A DNA stretch of 64,000 nt, from the NCBI GenBank assembly GCA_037143335.1, contig JBAWZA010000012.1, positions 1-64,000 on the forward strand. Direction: 5' to 3'. This document shows, piece after piece, positions 9,176 to 17,423 of this stretch. The notes beneath the pieces are model-generated. The model was not told the origin of the DNA. It made no database searches and saw only the letters and a program-made list of their open reading frames with translations. Position numbers and translations under genes: made by a program. Origin of the DNA: PALSA-1296 sp037143335 (GTDB taxonomy: Bacteria; Bacteroidota; Ignavibacteria; Palsa-1295). Position 1 is the first letter of the stretch; every line of letters begins with the position of its first letter.

Positions 9176-9936
9176 AACAAACCGAAACAGTAGACCTCTT
9201 ATCTATAGCTGCGCACCCAGACGATGTTGAGCTTTCGTGCGCAGGCACGATCTTGCTTGCAAAGAAAGCAGGGAAGCGCACAGCAATTGTTGACCTCACT
9301 CGCGGTGAGTTATCAACGCGTGGCACACCCGAACTCCGGGCGCAAGAAACAATTGCAGCTTCGAAGATCTTGGGACTCGACGCGAGAGTGAACTTGGGGT
9401 TATCGGATGGCAACATCGAAGTGACGCAAGGGAATGTGTTGAAGCTCGTCAGAGAAATTCGTAAATTTCAACCGGCTATTATGTTGACACCCCATGCGCA
9501 CGAAAGGCATCCCGACCATGAGGCGGCATCGGAGCTTGCAAAGCGCGCATCGTTTTATGCCGGTTTAGCAAAAATTGAAACAGTCGACGACGAAGGGAAT
9601 CCGCAGAAACCTCATCGCCCCAAATTAGTGATGAATTATATGCAGACATATACATTCGAGCCAAAAATAATCATTGATGTGTCGGAAGTATACTCTGAGA
9701 GGCTCCGCGCTGTTCATGCCTATGATTCACAATTCGGAATTGACAACTCTGGGCGGAAGATCGCATCAAAGCAACCTGAGACCTTCCTTACGCAAAGTGG
9801 ATTTTACGAATGGATCGAAGGCAAAGCCCGGCATTATGGAATGATGATCGGTGCGGAATATGGAGAACCGTTCTGGACCTACGAACCGCTTGGCGTGCAG
9901 GATATTTTTTCATTGGTCACAAAAAAAATGGCATAA
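9172..9936 (+). CDS. bshB1: BshB1-type LmbE/PIG-L deacetylase (bacillithiol synthesis)
   Basis: The GTG at 9172 overlaps the permease TGA (GTGA), a better start than the TTG at 9133 inside the permease. The 254-residue protein opens with VDLLSIAAHPDDVELSCAGT, whose HPDD is the zinc/catalytic motif of the LmbE fold, and has the second zinc histidine in HAHERHPDHEAA. The whole N-terminal third matches the bacillithiol branch, which removes acetyl from GlcNAc-malate before cysteine is added. That assignment is by family; bshA and bshC, needed for the low-molecular-weight thiol pathway, are not in the window. Other LmbE enzymes act on mycothiol precursors or other N-acetyl sugars. Confidence 0.82.
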   Translation: MKQTETVDLLSIAAHPDDVELSCAGTILLAKKAGKRTAIVDLTRGELSTRGTPELRAQETIAASKILGLDARVNLGLSDGNIEVTQGNVLKLVREIRKFQPAIMLTPHAHERHPDHEAASELAKRASFYAGLAKIETVDDEGNPQKPHRPKLVMNYMQTYTFEPKIIIDVSEVYSERLRAVHAYDSQFGIDNSGRKIASKQPETFLTQSGFYEWIEGKARHYGMMIGAEYGEPFWTYEPLGVQDIFSLVTKKMA

Positions 9937-9948
9937 TCCGATACCTGC

Positions 9949-11670
9949 TTGAGAAGTCTCCAACTCATAGTACTTGCAGCCGCATTAATCCTGTGCGCGT
10001 GCTCAGCGCCACCTGAGCTTTCGCATTCAGTTTGCGAACCACCCCCACCGCCTGAGTGTAAACCTGGTTTATCAATGGCGACAAGCGTTGATACATCAGG
10101 GGTTCAACCAGATCATTATAAATACTACATCCAGAGTCTTCCCACACCGATTAACTCCTCGCAGAATGAAAATGCGTTCTCGGTGATACGGATGAGTAGT
10201 GAAAATCTCGTTCTCCTCAGTGCTGAAAGAAATGCAAATACTGAAGGCAAGCAAGAAATATATTTTTCTGCACTCAAGACTGGATTTCATTTTGATTCGC
10301 TCTCGAAAGTAGCGGGTGTTTCATCCTATGAACAGGTTGGATGTGTGTGGTATTGCGAACCGGAGCAAAGGCTCTATTTTTCTGCGAAAGCAATAAACGA
10401 TGATGCGAATGACTATGATATTTTGTCGGCTCAACTAATCAAGAACTCTACTTCGTACGAACTTCGAGATGTCCAACCTGTTGCGAAGTTAAACCTTCCT
10501 ATTTCGTTTGATGCACAGCCAGCACTATCGCCCGATGGACTCGCAATTGTATTCGCATCCGATCGCGTAGGCGGCAAGGGTGGAGTGGATCTATGGCTGA
10601 GTACTCGTTCGTCTGTCGGTTCTTCATGGGGCGAGCCTCATTCACTTGGTGCGGAAGTTAACACACCATGCAACGAACTTTCACCATTTTTCTCGACAGA
10701 TGGCAAGATACTCTACTTCTCGAGTGATGGACATGAGACAATAGGGGGCTACGATATTTTCTCGGCAGAACGAACAGGTACAGGATTTAAACCTGCGAAA
10801 AATATTGGCTACCCACTCAATACGAAGTCTGACGAGATATTTCCTTGTGTGCCGAATGACTCGCAGTTTTTCTATACATCCGATCAGCCATGTAACTTCA
10901 AGGGAAGAAATATTTTTGTCATGCGTCGGACATTTGTACCGAATGCCGATATCATCACACACTCGACACCTTTGAATGAGGGCAGGAAAATTATTCCCGA
11001 TTCAGTGGAGCTTAAAGGTACTGTCGAGTTGCCCGCACATCACGATGCGGAGTTGCCTGAAGTATTTGTTCGTGATGTCGAAAAAGATAAGGAGATTGCA
11101 CGCAAACCTACCGACACAGCTGGCAATTACTCCTTTCAAGTGCAAGGTGGAAGGCTCTATGATGTAGGCTCCGAGAAGAAAGATAAATTTTATGATGTTA
11201 AGCGAGTTGATCTGACGCATCCGAGTGATAGTATCGTAACGGTACCCAAGCTCATTATTCCAGACACACTGATACTCCGAATAAATTTCCCATTTGACGA
11301 TAATGAGCATCCCTACGATTTCACGTATGATGAACAAGGCGTAAAATCTGATACTCGCTGGCAAACATCACTCGATTTACTTGCGAAGTCTATTGCCAGT
11401 AGTTCGTCATCACTAGAGAAAGTAATCCTCTATGGTCACACCGATTCTCTCGGCACGGACGAATATAATCTGGGTCTTGCAAAACGCCGAGCCGAGTTTG
11501 TCGCTCGTGAATTACGCAAGCGAGGCATAGCCACGAAGTTATTGAATATCATTTCTAAGGGGCGAGCACTGCCTCTCACTCGGAGTGCAGGTGAAAGTGA
11601 TGAAGTGTATCAACTCCGGTGCAGGAGAGTTGAGTTTGTAAAAATATTTTCGAAAGTGAAAACGCAATGA
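9949..11670 (+). CDS. OmpA-domain lipoprotein with PD40 beta-propeller repeats
   Basis: 573 residues from a TTG start. The N-terminus is a lipoprotein signal with lipobox LCAC (lipid Cys at residue 18). Residues ~60-330 hold PD40/WD40-like blades with the repeated pattern SPDGLAIVFASDR, STDGKILYFSSDG and NDSQFFYTSD, each followed by a GGxDIW/F-type tail. Residues ~345-430 form a carboxypeptidase-regulatory-like beta domain. The C-terminus (~440-573) is an OmpA peptidoglycan-binding domain: NFPFDDNEHPYDFTY, then ILYGHTDSLGTDEYN and LAKRRAEFV. So an outer-membrane lipoprotein gripping the cell wall. Its stop overlaps the next start (ATGA), and the next two genes also encode lipoproteins. It resembles, but is not the same as, the larger PorE-like protein at 17420. 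Confidence 0.85.
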   Translation: MRSLQLIVLAAALILCACSAPPELSHSVCEPPPPPECKPGLSMATSVDTSGVQPDHYKYYIQSLPTPINSSQNENAFSVIRMSSENLVLLSAERNANTEGKQEIYFSALKTGFHFDSLSKVAGVSSYEQVGCVWYCEPEQRLYFSAKAINDDANDYDILSAQLIKNSTSYELRDVQPVAKLNLPISFDAQPALSPDGLAIVFASDRVGGKGGVDLWLSTRSSVGSSWGEPHSLGAEVNTPCNELSPFFSTDGKILYFSSDGHETIGGYDIFSAERTGTGFKPAKNIGYPLNTKSDEIFPCVPNDSQFFYTSDQPCNFKGRNIFVMRRTFVPNADIITHSTPLNEGRKIIPDSVELKGTVELPAHHDAELPEVFVRDVEKDKEIARKPTDTAGNYSFQVQGGRLYDVGSEKKDKFYDVKRVDLTHPSDSIVTVPKLIIPDTLILRINFPFDDNEHPYDFTYDEQGVKSDTRWQTSLDLLAKSIASSSSSLEKVILYGHTDSLGTDEYNLGLAKRRAEFVARELRKRGIATKLLNIISKGRALPLTRSAGESDEVYQLRCRRVEFVKIFSKVKTQ

Positions 11671-13067
11671 AGCATTTTCTAATTTTAATAGGATTGAGCA
11701 TGATGCTCGCAAGTTGTGTGACACGGTTCGAGACCGATGCCTACACGATTACCGTTCGCGATACACTCTACCGCGAACACGTTCGTAACGCTCCCGGCAA
11801 TGGTGGAGAGAATGGAACGGTGTTCCCCTCATCACGCGATACTCGGATATTCCGCGAAAGCCTTTCTTATGACTCCACTTACGAACGACAATATCCAGCA
11901 TTTCTTCGTTACGGAGGGATCGAGTTTGCAGGTATGATCACTGGTTCTTCGAACCTCGGACTCAGTGCAGGAATTCTCGGACTCTATACGCTACTTGACA
12001 CCACAAATCTTAGCACACTTTTTAACACTGGCTTTCAATCGAAAGGTAGCCAAAACAGCTTATTCAAAGGAAGGTTATTGCGCATAGTGCCAGTGGAATA
12101 CCAACTTCATTGGTTTGATGAAGCGCCAAACTGGACTATCGGCTGGAGCGCATACGAAAGTATTGCCGCCGATGAAAACTCCGATAATACACTCAGAAGC
12201 GTCGGCACCAACGTGTATGTGCGCAAGCGATTCTGGTTCAGGGAGCGTCCGCCTTATCTCTTTGCATCACCATTTGTCGGATTTAGTTTATTTCCATCGC
12301 TCTATATTAATGCTGGAGCCGAATTAACTTTTGGCTCTTTTGGTGGCTTCAATCTCAGGGCGTATGCCGGCTTGGCAACAGGGTTTACATGGAGTGATGC
12401 AATCTCCGCAGGTACAAAATCGAAGAGTATAACGACACCCTATATCGGCCTCGGTGTGAGTGCTTTGGATTTCATCAACAAAGTCTCGGAAACTCAGCAT
12501 GAGTGGAAAGACTACTTACACTCAGCTATTGAGATGAGTGCAATAGATATTGACATTCTTGATGCCCTGGCTGGCTATGATAATCTTTTTAAGGTGAATG
12601 CGACGATACCGGTCTCGGGTGCAGCCATTCAAATTGCAACGGCTCACTTTCCACTGAGTTTTGGTGATGGCCACTGGTGGGCAGGAACGTCACTGATCAA
12701 ATTCTTTGCGCTCGGATTTTCCCAAGCAACATTTTCTACACTGCCACTGCGCTTTGGATATCGGCACTATCTACTGGCAGAGGATCTCACGTTCGAGCCG
12801 TTTATCGAAGCTAACTATTATCCATCAACGTATGCTGACATAGGATTCCGTCTGCGGTTGAATACTTTTCACGATATCACCTTCGGATTGCTCTTTGGTT
12901 ACGCCAATGGATCAACGGGGTCGTTCGTCAATAAACTATTGATAGCGCAAGGGAGTAGCCATCCTGCCAATTTTAATACGCTGTATGTTGGCATTTCATT
13001 TAGTCCGAAGGACAGGATGCTTACCCCAGAACGCGTGAAAGAGCTTGATAAATTAGTAAGATGGTAA
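11667..13067 (+). CDS. Lipoprotein of unknown function with barrel-like repeats
   Basis: 466 residues, starting at an ATG that overlaps the previous stop by 4 nt. A short lipoprotein signal ends in LASC (Cys17, Val at +2), so outer-membrane sorting is likely. The body is rich in glycine, aromatic residues and alternating hydrophobic/polar strands such as INAGAELTFGSFGGFNLRAY and ADIGFRLRLNTFHDITFG, which look like beta strands of an outer-membrane barrel or a surface beta-sheet protein. I do not recognise a family. Its place between an OmpA/PD40 lipoprotein and another lipoprotein, with overlaps at both ends, suggests that the three products act together at the envelope. Confidence 0.7.
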   Translation: MKHFLILIGLSMMLASCVTRFETDAYTITVRDTLYREHVRNAPGNGGENGTVFPSSRDTRIFRESLSYDSTYERQYPAFLRYGGIEFAGMITGSSNLGLSAGILGLYTLLDTTNLSTLFNTGFQSKGSQNSLFKGRLLRIVPVEYQLHWFDEAPNWTIGWSAYESIAADENSDNTLRSVGTNVYVRKRFWFRERPPYLFASPFVGFSLFPSLYINAGAELTFGSFGGFNLRAYAGLATGFTWSDAISAGTKSKSITTPYIGLGVSALDFINKVSETQHEWKDYLHSAIEMSAIDIDILDALAGYDNLFKVNATIPVSGAAIQIATAHFPLSFGDGHWWAGTSLIKFFALGFSQATFSTLPLRFGYRHYLLAEDLTFEPFIEANYYPSTYADIGFRLRLNTFHDITFGLLFGYANGSTGSFVNKLLIAQGSSHPANFNTLYVGISFSPKDRMLTPERVKELDKLVRW

Positions 13068-13660
13068 AGCTTGGGAGAATCATATTCGTGTTCAGCCTCA
13101 TGCTTTGCGGCTGTGATCCTCACCGGTTCACGGTACAGACTGAGCACTCACTCGATTGCCGAATTTATTCTGACTTCCATGGGGTGACGCATGATTTATA
13201 CGGATTTACCATGCAAGGTGATGCTGTTGTAGGAGTGGCATCACCAAGTTGGACGCAGTATGAAATTGAAACATTCATCAAGATGAAAGGTGATGGCTTC
13301 CAACTGCTGCTTCGTCCAGTTGCTGAGGAAAGTGTCAGAGACTCGGGGCTAATTCTCACGATTTCATCATCAGTCGGTTTACGTTTAGATTCCGGAGGGG
13401 TGTTACTTGAGAGTAATCCTCGCTATCGTCCGCCGATTGATTCGCAATTTTTCGTGACTATTTTTAATGAAGAATCCTACCTGCAGGTAACGATAGGATG
13501 CGATACTGTCTTGAGACGATATACAAAACAGAAAGAGTCAGACGATCTCGTCATTCATACTCTCCCAAACTCCGAACTCACAGTCATTGCCCCACAGTGG
13601 AAACGTCTGCGATTCCAAAAGGATGGGATGAACCTTGTCCATCAGGTGAAAGTGCAATAA
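13061..13660 (+). CDS. Small lipoprotein of unknown function
   Basis: 199 residues. The start overlaps the end of the upstream gene by 7 nt. The signal has lipobox LCGC (Cys18) followed by Asp19; in enterobacteria Asp at +2 keeps lipoproteins in the inner membrane, but this rule is not established in the Bacteroidota, so the location is open. The rest is predicted mainly beta and without a motif I know. It is the last gene of the run that starts at 4990 or before, and is followed at once by a strong hairpin terminator. Confidence 0.65.
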   Translation: MVKLGRIIFVFSLMLCGCDPHRFTVQTEHSLDCRIYSDFHGVTHDLYGFTMQGDAVVGVASPSWTQYEIETFIKMKGDGFQLLLRPVAEESVRDSGLILTISSSVGLRLDSGGVLLESNPRYRPPIDSQFFVTIFNEESYLQVTIGCDTVLRRYTKQKESDDLVIHTLPNSELTVIAPQWKRLRFQKDGMNLVHQVKVQ

Positions 13661-13688
13661 AAAAGTCCGCAGAAGCGGACTTTTTTTT
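13661..13688. terminator. Bidirectional intrinsic terminator
   Basis: AAAAGTCCGC, loop AGAA, GCGGACTTTT followed by further T. The GTCCGC/GCGGAC stem is extended by A/T pairs, giving a T run on both strands. It sits directly after the last codon of the plus-strand operon and 20 nt past the end of the HU gene on the minus strand, so it can end both. Confidence 0.85.
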
Positions 13689-13708
13689 ATGTTCTTTTGT
13701 GCAAAAGA

Positions 13709-13984
13709 TTATTTTGCAACGGCATCCTTCAAAGCCTTACCTGCGGTGAAGCGAGGCACAGTCTTTGCTTTGATTTGCATTGTAGCGCCAGTCTGGGGGT
13801 TACGCCCAGTACGAGCTTTTCTTTTTGATACTTTAAAAGTACCAAAGCCAACGATGGCAACTGGTGCACCCTTTTTGAGGGATTTTTTGATTGTTTCGAC
13901 GGTAGCATCAAAAGCGCGACCAGAGTCTGCTTTCGATAATCCCGAGGCTTTCGCAATGGAATCGATGAGTTCGGATTTGTTCAT
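13709..13984 (-). CDS. hup: HU/IHF-family DNA-binding protein
   Basis: 91 residues, the normal HU length. MNKSELIDSIAKASGLSK is the standard helix-turn-helix opening, GFGTFKVSKRKARTGRNPQTG is the beta-arm signature with the GRNP tip and proline that kinks DNA, and the tail VPRFTAGKALKDAV is canonical. It acts as a dimer that bends DNA and compacts the nucleoid. It is a single-gene unit: convergent with the lipoprotein operon across a shared terminator, and divergent from argS with over 400 nt upstream. The sequence gives no clear sign whether it is HU or an IHF-like subunit; the lysine-rich basic composition favours HU. Confidence 0.95.
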   Translation of the reverse strand: MNKSELIDSIAKASGLSKADSGRAFDATVETIKKSLKKGAPVAIVGFGTFKVSKRKARTGRNPQTGATMQIKAKTVPRFTAGKALKDAVAK

Positions 13985-14422
13985 AGAGTATTTCTAGAAA
14001 TGAGAGTGATTGATAATATGTGTGCAATCCCATTTTCGCTCTGGATTAGAGGGCAGAAAACAAGGAGTACGTAAACAAAAAAAAACGACGTGGGGGCTTA
14101 CCTCACTCACGACCTGTACCTCCGAAAAATTCCTTCAATGTTCTGTCCCGAGATTTCTCCCGAAACTCCGACCTGATGGGCTTTATCGGGGGGAAGTGTG
14201 TGCTACAAAGATAAGAAGAAAAAAGCCTTCCGCCACTAAAATGAAAATTTTCACCGCCTGTCGGTTTGACAAACCCAACCGAAGAAGAACACTCTGACAT
14301 CATGCTTACGATGACGTTTAATCAAACCCTTACACTGCCCGAATACTCGATTGGAGTGTTCCACCAATTTTTCGCGTTATCTGTGGTACTGCTCAAAATT
14401 CGCAGACCCGAATACTGTTTTA
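13985..14422. other. Long intergenic region between divergent HU and argS
   Basis: 438 nt without a convincing gene. It contains an A9 run near 14080, a GC-rich stretch around 14087-14200, a TATCTTTG box on the minus strand (14206-14213), and a 10-nt direct repeat CCCGAATACT at 14338 and 14407 in front of argS. I see no tRNA, no known riboswitch and no clear small RNA fold by eye. Confidence 0.6.
14206..14213 (-). promoter_or_regulatory. Possible Bacteroidetes-type -7 box for HU
   Basis: TATCTTTG on the minus strand fits TAnnTTTG exactly. It would give HU a leader of about 215 nt. No TTG is found at the usual -33 spacing, so support is weak. Confidence 0.25.
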
Positions 14423-16057
14423 ATGGAAGAATACTTACAACCGTTTTTTTTGGAAAGTGTATTGCGCATCGCTCCACACTTTTCAGGTGCTATTCAATTC
14501 GAAAATCCTCAGAATCCAGACCATGGTGATTTGGCAACGAACGTTGCAATGCTCTTAGCAAAAGAGCTAAAAAAATCTCCTCGTAGCGTTGCCACGGAAA
14601 TCATCGAGCAACTTCAGATGGATAATGCTGTGATTGAAAAGGTCGAGATAGCCGGTCCGGGCTTCATTAATATCCGATTTACGAAACGCTATTTTCATAA
14701 TGCGCTTAGCGAAATTCTGTTGAAGGGAAGTACTTTTGGCAGAACACAAAAATACCTCGGCAAGACAGTGAATCTTGAGTGGGTGAGCGCGAATCCTACG
14801 GGTAATCTTCACGCCGGTCATGGCAGACAGGTTTGCCTCGGTGCGGCAGTAGCAAACTTATTGGAGTGGACAGGCTACAAGGTCGTACGGGAGTATTACT
14901 TTAATAATGCTGGCAATCAGATGCGCAACCTTGCCAAATCCACACAGGTACGCTATTTGCAAGAACTGGGACAAGCTGCGACGCTTCCTGAAGATGGATA
15001 CCACGGAGCTGAGATTATAGAGATTGCCAAAGACCTCAAAGCGAAGTTCGGCGAAAGCTACGTGAATGCGGAGTTGGTGGAATTCCAAAAATTTGCCGAA
15101 GATGCAAATTTCACTCGTATCAAAAATACACTTGACCGACTCGGCGTTCACCACGATATTTACTTCAACGAAAATAGTCTCTACGAATCAGGTGCCATTG
15201 ACGCGATCATCGCCGAGTTGAAGGCGAACGGTCTAGCTTACGATAAAGACGGAGCGGTTTGGCTCAAGCTCAGCGAAATGGGGCAGGAGCAAGACCGAGT
15301 CATCGTGAAATCAACGGGCGAACCGACGTATCGCTTGCCGGATATCTGTTACCACAAAGATAAACTCTCACGTGGTTATGACCGAATCATTGATATTTTT
15401 GGAGCCGATCATATCGCTACAATCGCTGATGTGACTTCGGCACTCACCGCACTCGGACTTGATACTTCTGTGATTACGGTGATTATTCACCAAATGGTAA
15501 CCTTCCTCTCAGGTAGTGAGGTAATTAAGTTTTCGAAGCGGAGCGGATCGAACTACACCCTCGATGAACTTATTGAGGATGTTGGGACGGATGCGACAAA
15601 ATTCTTCTTCAATATGAGAGCGGCAGGCTCGCATCTTGAGTTTGATGTGGAGTTGGCGAAGGAGCAATCAGACAAGAACCCAGTCTATTACGTGCAGTAT
15701 GCCCATGCTCGCATCGCGTCTATTCTAAGATTTGCTCAGCAAGAAGGAGTGGCTGTGACGAACCTGAATCACGCAGATGTCACTTCGCTTGAACATCCCG
15801 AAGAGCTTGCGCTCATTAAAATTCTCAATCGCTTTCCTGCTCTGATATTGCAAACAGCCGATGCCCATGCTCCCCATCATATTTGTGAATACTTAAGACA
15901 AGTAGCAGCGCAATTCCATAAATTTTATCATGACTGCCGAATCGTCGGCCAGCCTGAGCCACTGCAATCAGCACGGCTGGCATTGGCGCTTGCCACGAAG
16001 CAAGTTTTTATTAATGGCTGTAGTATTTTGGGCGTGAGTGCGCCTGAGAGCATGTAA
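14423..16057 (+). CDS. argS: Arginyl-tRNA synthetase
   Basis: Start chosen at ATG 14423 (MEEYLQPFFLESV); an ATG at 14351 would add 24 residues that do not look like the family. The 544-residue protein has an N-terminal ArgRS additional domain, the class I HIGH-type motif as HAGH at ~130 within SANPTGNLHAGHGRQ, a KMSKS-like loop KFSKRSG, and a C-terminal DALR anticodon-binding helix bundle (YYVQYAHARIASILRF). It charges tRNA-Arg in the cytoplasm. Length fits bacterial ArgRS (550-580). A membrane-protein gene follows after 4 nt, so this heads a plus-strand operon through nadD. Confidence 0.96.
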   Translation: MEEYLQPFFLESVLRIAPHFSGAIQFENPQNPDHGDLATNVAMLLAKELKKSPRSVATEIIEQLQMDNAVIEKVEIAGPGFINIRFTKRYFHNALSEILLKGSTFGRTQKYLGKTVNLEWVSANPTGNLHAGHGRQVCLGAAVANLLEWTGYKVVREYYFNNAGNQMRNLAKSTQVRYLQELGQAATLPEDGYHGAEIIEIAKDLKAKFGESYVNAELVEFQKFAEDANFTRIKNTLDRLGVHHDIYFNENSLYESGAIDAIIAELKANGLAYDKDGAVWLKLSEMGQEQDRVIVKSTGEPTYRLPDICYHKDKLSRGYDRIIDIFGADHIATIADVTSALTALGLDTSVITVIIHQMVTFLSGSEVIKFSKRSGSNYTLDELIEDVGTDATKFFFNMRAAGSHLEFDVELAKEQSDKNPVYYVQYAHARIASILRFAQQEGVAVTNLNHADVTSLEHPEELALIKILNRFPALILQTADAHAPHHICEYLRQVAAQFHKFYHDCRIVGQPEPLQSARLALALATKQVFINGCSILGVSAPESM

Positions 16058-16061
16058 CACT

Positions 16062-17423
16062 ATGCTACCACTCTCTTTAGAGATATTCTTTATACTCGTT
16101 GCGCTGCTTAGTTACGCGTTCTTCTCAATGATTGAGACGAGTATGCTTACAGTTCGCAAAAGTACGCTTAACAAGATTTTAGAAGACGAGGACGAATCCG
16201 ATAAGACAAAGCATAAAGCTCGTAGCGTCCTTGCGATCAAGTCTCGTCCCGAAGAGTTTCTTGCATTCGTTCAGAGCGGGGCAATCATCTCCGTTGTCTT
16301 TGCCTCGACCTTTGCCGGATTTTTTGCTGTTGAAGATTTGAATGCGGTACTTCTTAGGATTGCGAGCCTATCTACAGGCTCGGTGATGTTACTCTCGTTA
16401 GCGATCACCGCTCTCGTTCTCGCATGGTGTTTGCTAACGTTTGGTGGTTTGATACCGAAGTCAATTGCATTGCATCGCAACAAAGCAATCGCGCTTTTTT
16501 TTGCCGACTCGGTATTGGGAGCGCTCAAAATCGTGAAGCCATTCACACATTTGCCAGTACTACTTGCGAATATAGTGCTGAAGCCATTTCGGGATAAAGC
16601 AAGTTTCTCCGAGAGCAGAATATCCGAAGAGGAATTTCGAGTCATGCTTGAAGAAGGCGCGCGCACGGGTGTCCTCGACAAGACAGAGAATGAACTCATC
16701 GAAAATATCCTTGACTTCACCGAAAAATTTGTCCGTGAGGTGATGGTACCACGAACAAAGATTGTTGCGGTTGATATTGGCACTTCACGTGAGTCGGTGA
16801 TCCAGAAGATAATCGCAGAGGGTTATACGCGGCTGCCCGTTTTTCAGGATACATTAGATAATATCACTGGAGTAGTCTATTCGAAAGATGTACTTGCTCT
16901 TATCGAGCATCCCGATTTGATACTCCTCTATGACATTACGCGTCCTGTCGTCTTTGTACCAGAGACCAAACTCATCTCGGAGTTACTTCGGGAATTACAG
17001 GTCAAAAAATTACACATGGCGATTGTCGTTGATGAGTTCGGTGGCACTGCCGGTATTGTAACACTTGAAGATATATTAGAAGAAATCGTTGGCGAAATTC
17101 ACGATGAATACGATGAAGATTTGCCAATTGTACAGAAGGATCAGGCAACGCGGACGCTGACACTCTCGGCAACGCTTGCTACCGACAATGCCAACGAATA
17201 TATTGAATCCTTTTTTGAGGACTTCCGTATTCCTGAGAACGGTGAATACGACTCCGTCGGAGGGTACGTGACAAAACTCTTCGGTCATATTCCCGAAGTA
17301 GGAGAAGTTGAGGAAATCGGCGGCATCGTTCTGACCGTTCTCAAACGTACACCCAAAGAAGTACAGCTTGTAAAATTTCAAGACATACGAATAAATGAAG
17401 TGATTCAAAAAGACAAGGCGTGA
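16062..17423 (+). CDS. CNNM/CBS/CorC-HlyC membrane protein (GldE/TlyC-like)
   Basis: The ATG at 16062, 4 nt after the argS stop, gives 453 residues. Order: CNNM (DUF21) membrane domain with about four hydrophobic segments (for example FILVALLSYAFFSMIETSM and VMLLSLAITALVLAW), a linker with ISEEEFRVMLEEGARTGVL, a pair of CBS domains from the VREVMVPRTKIVAVD motif on (~230-345), and the C-terminal CorC/HlyC transporter-associated domain (ENGEYDSVGGYV). Relatives are annotated as hemolysin C, magnesium/cobalt efflux proteins or the gliding protein GldE; transport of divalent cations sensed through CBS domains is the best-supported role. The name hemolysin is historic and I would not infer toxicity. 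Confidence 0.85.
   Translation: MLPLSLEIFFILVALLSYAFFSMIETSMLTVRKSTLNKILEDEDESDKTKHKARSVLAIKSRPEEFLAFVQSGAIISVVFASTFAGFFAVEDLNAVLLRIASLSTGSVMLLSLAITALVLAWCLLTFGGLIPKSIALHRNKAIALFFADSVLGALKIVKPFTHLPVLLANIVLKPFRDKASFSESRISEEEFRVMLEEGARTGVLDKTENELIENILDFTEKFVREVMVPRTKIVAVDIGTSRESVIQKIIAEGYTRLPVFQDTLDNITGVVYSKDVLALIEHPDLILLYDITRPVVFVPETKLISELLRELQVKKLHMAIVVDEFGGTAGIVTLEDILEEIVGEIHDEYDEDLPIVQKDQATRTLTLSATLATDNANEYIESFFEDFRIPENGEYDSVGGYVTKLFGHIPEVGEVEEIGGIVLTVLKRTPKEVQLVKFQDIRINEVIQKDKA

Noticed and set aside
14103..14303. 66-codon minus-strand frame upstream of HU
   Set aside because: No start context, no family, low-quality composition; probably noncoding.
14351..14422. Longer argS start
   Set aside because: The extra 24 residues do not resemble ArgRS, whose usual start fits ATG 14423.
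13985..14422. 6S RNA, tmRNA or riboswitch upstream of HU or argS
   Set aside because: No diagnostic sequence or clear fold found by eye.
16062..17423. Hemolysin
   Set aside because: The family name is historic; domains point to a CBS-regulated ion transport protein.
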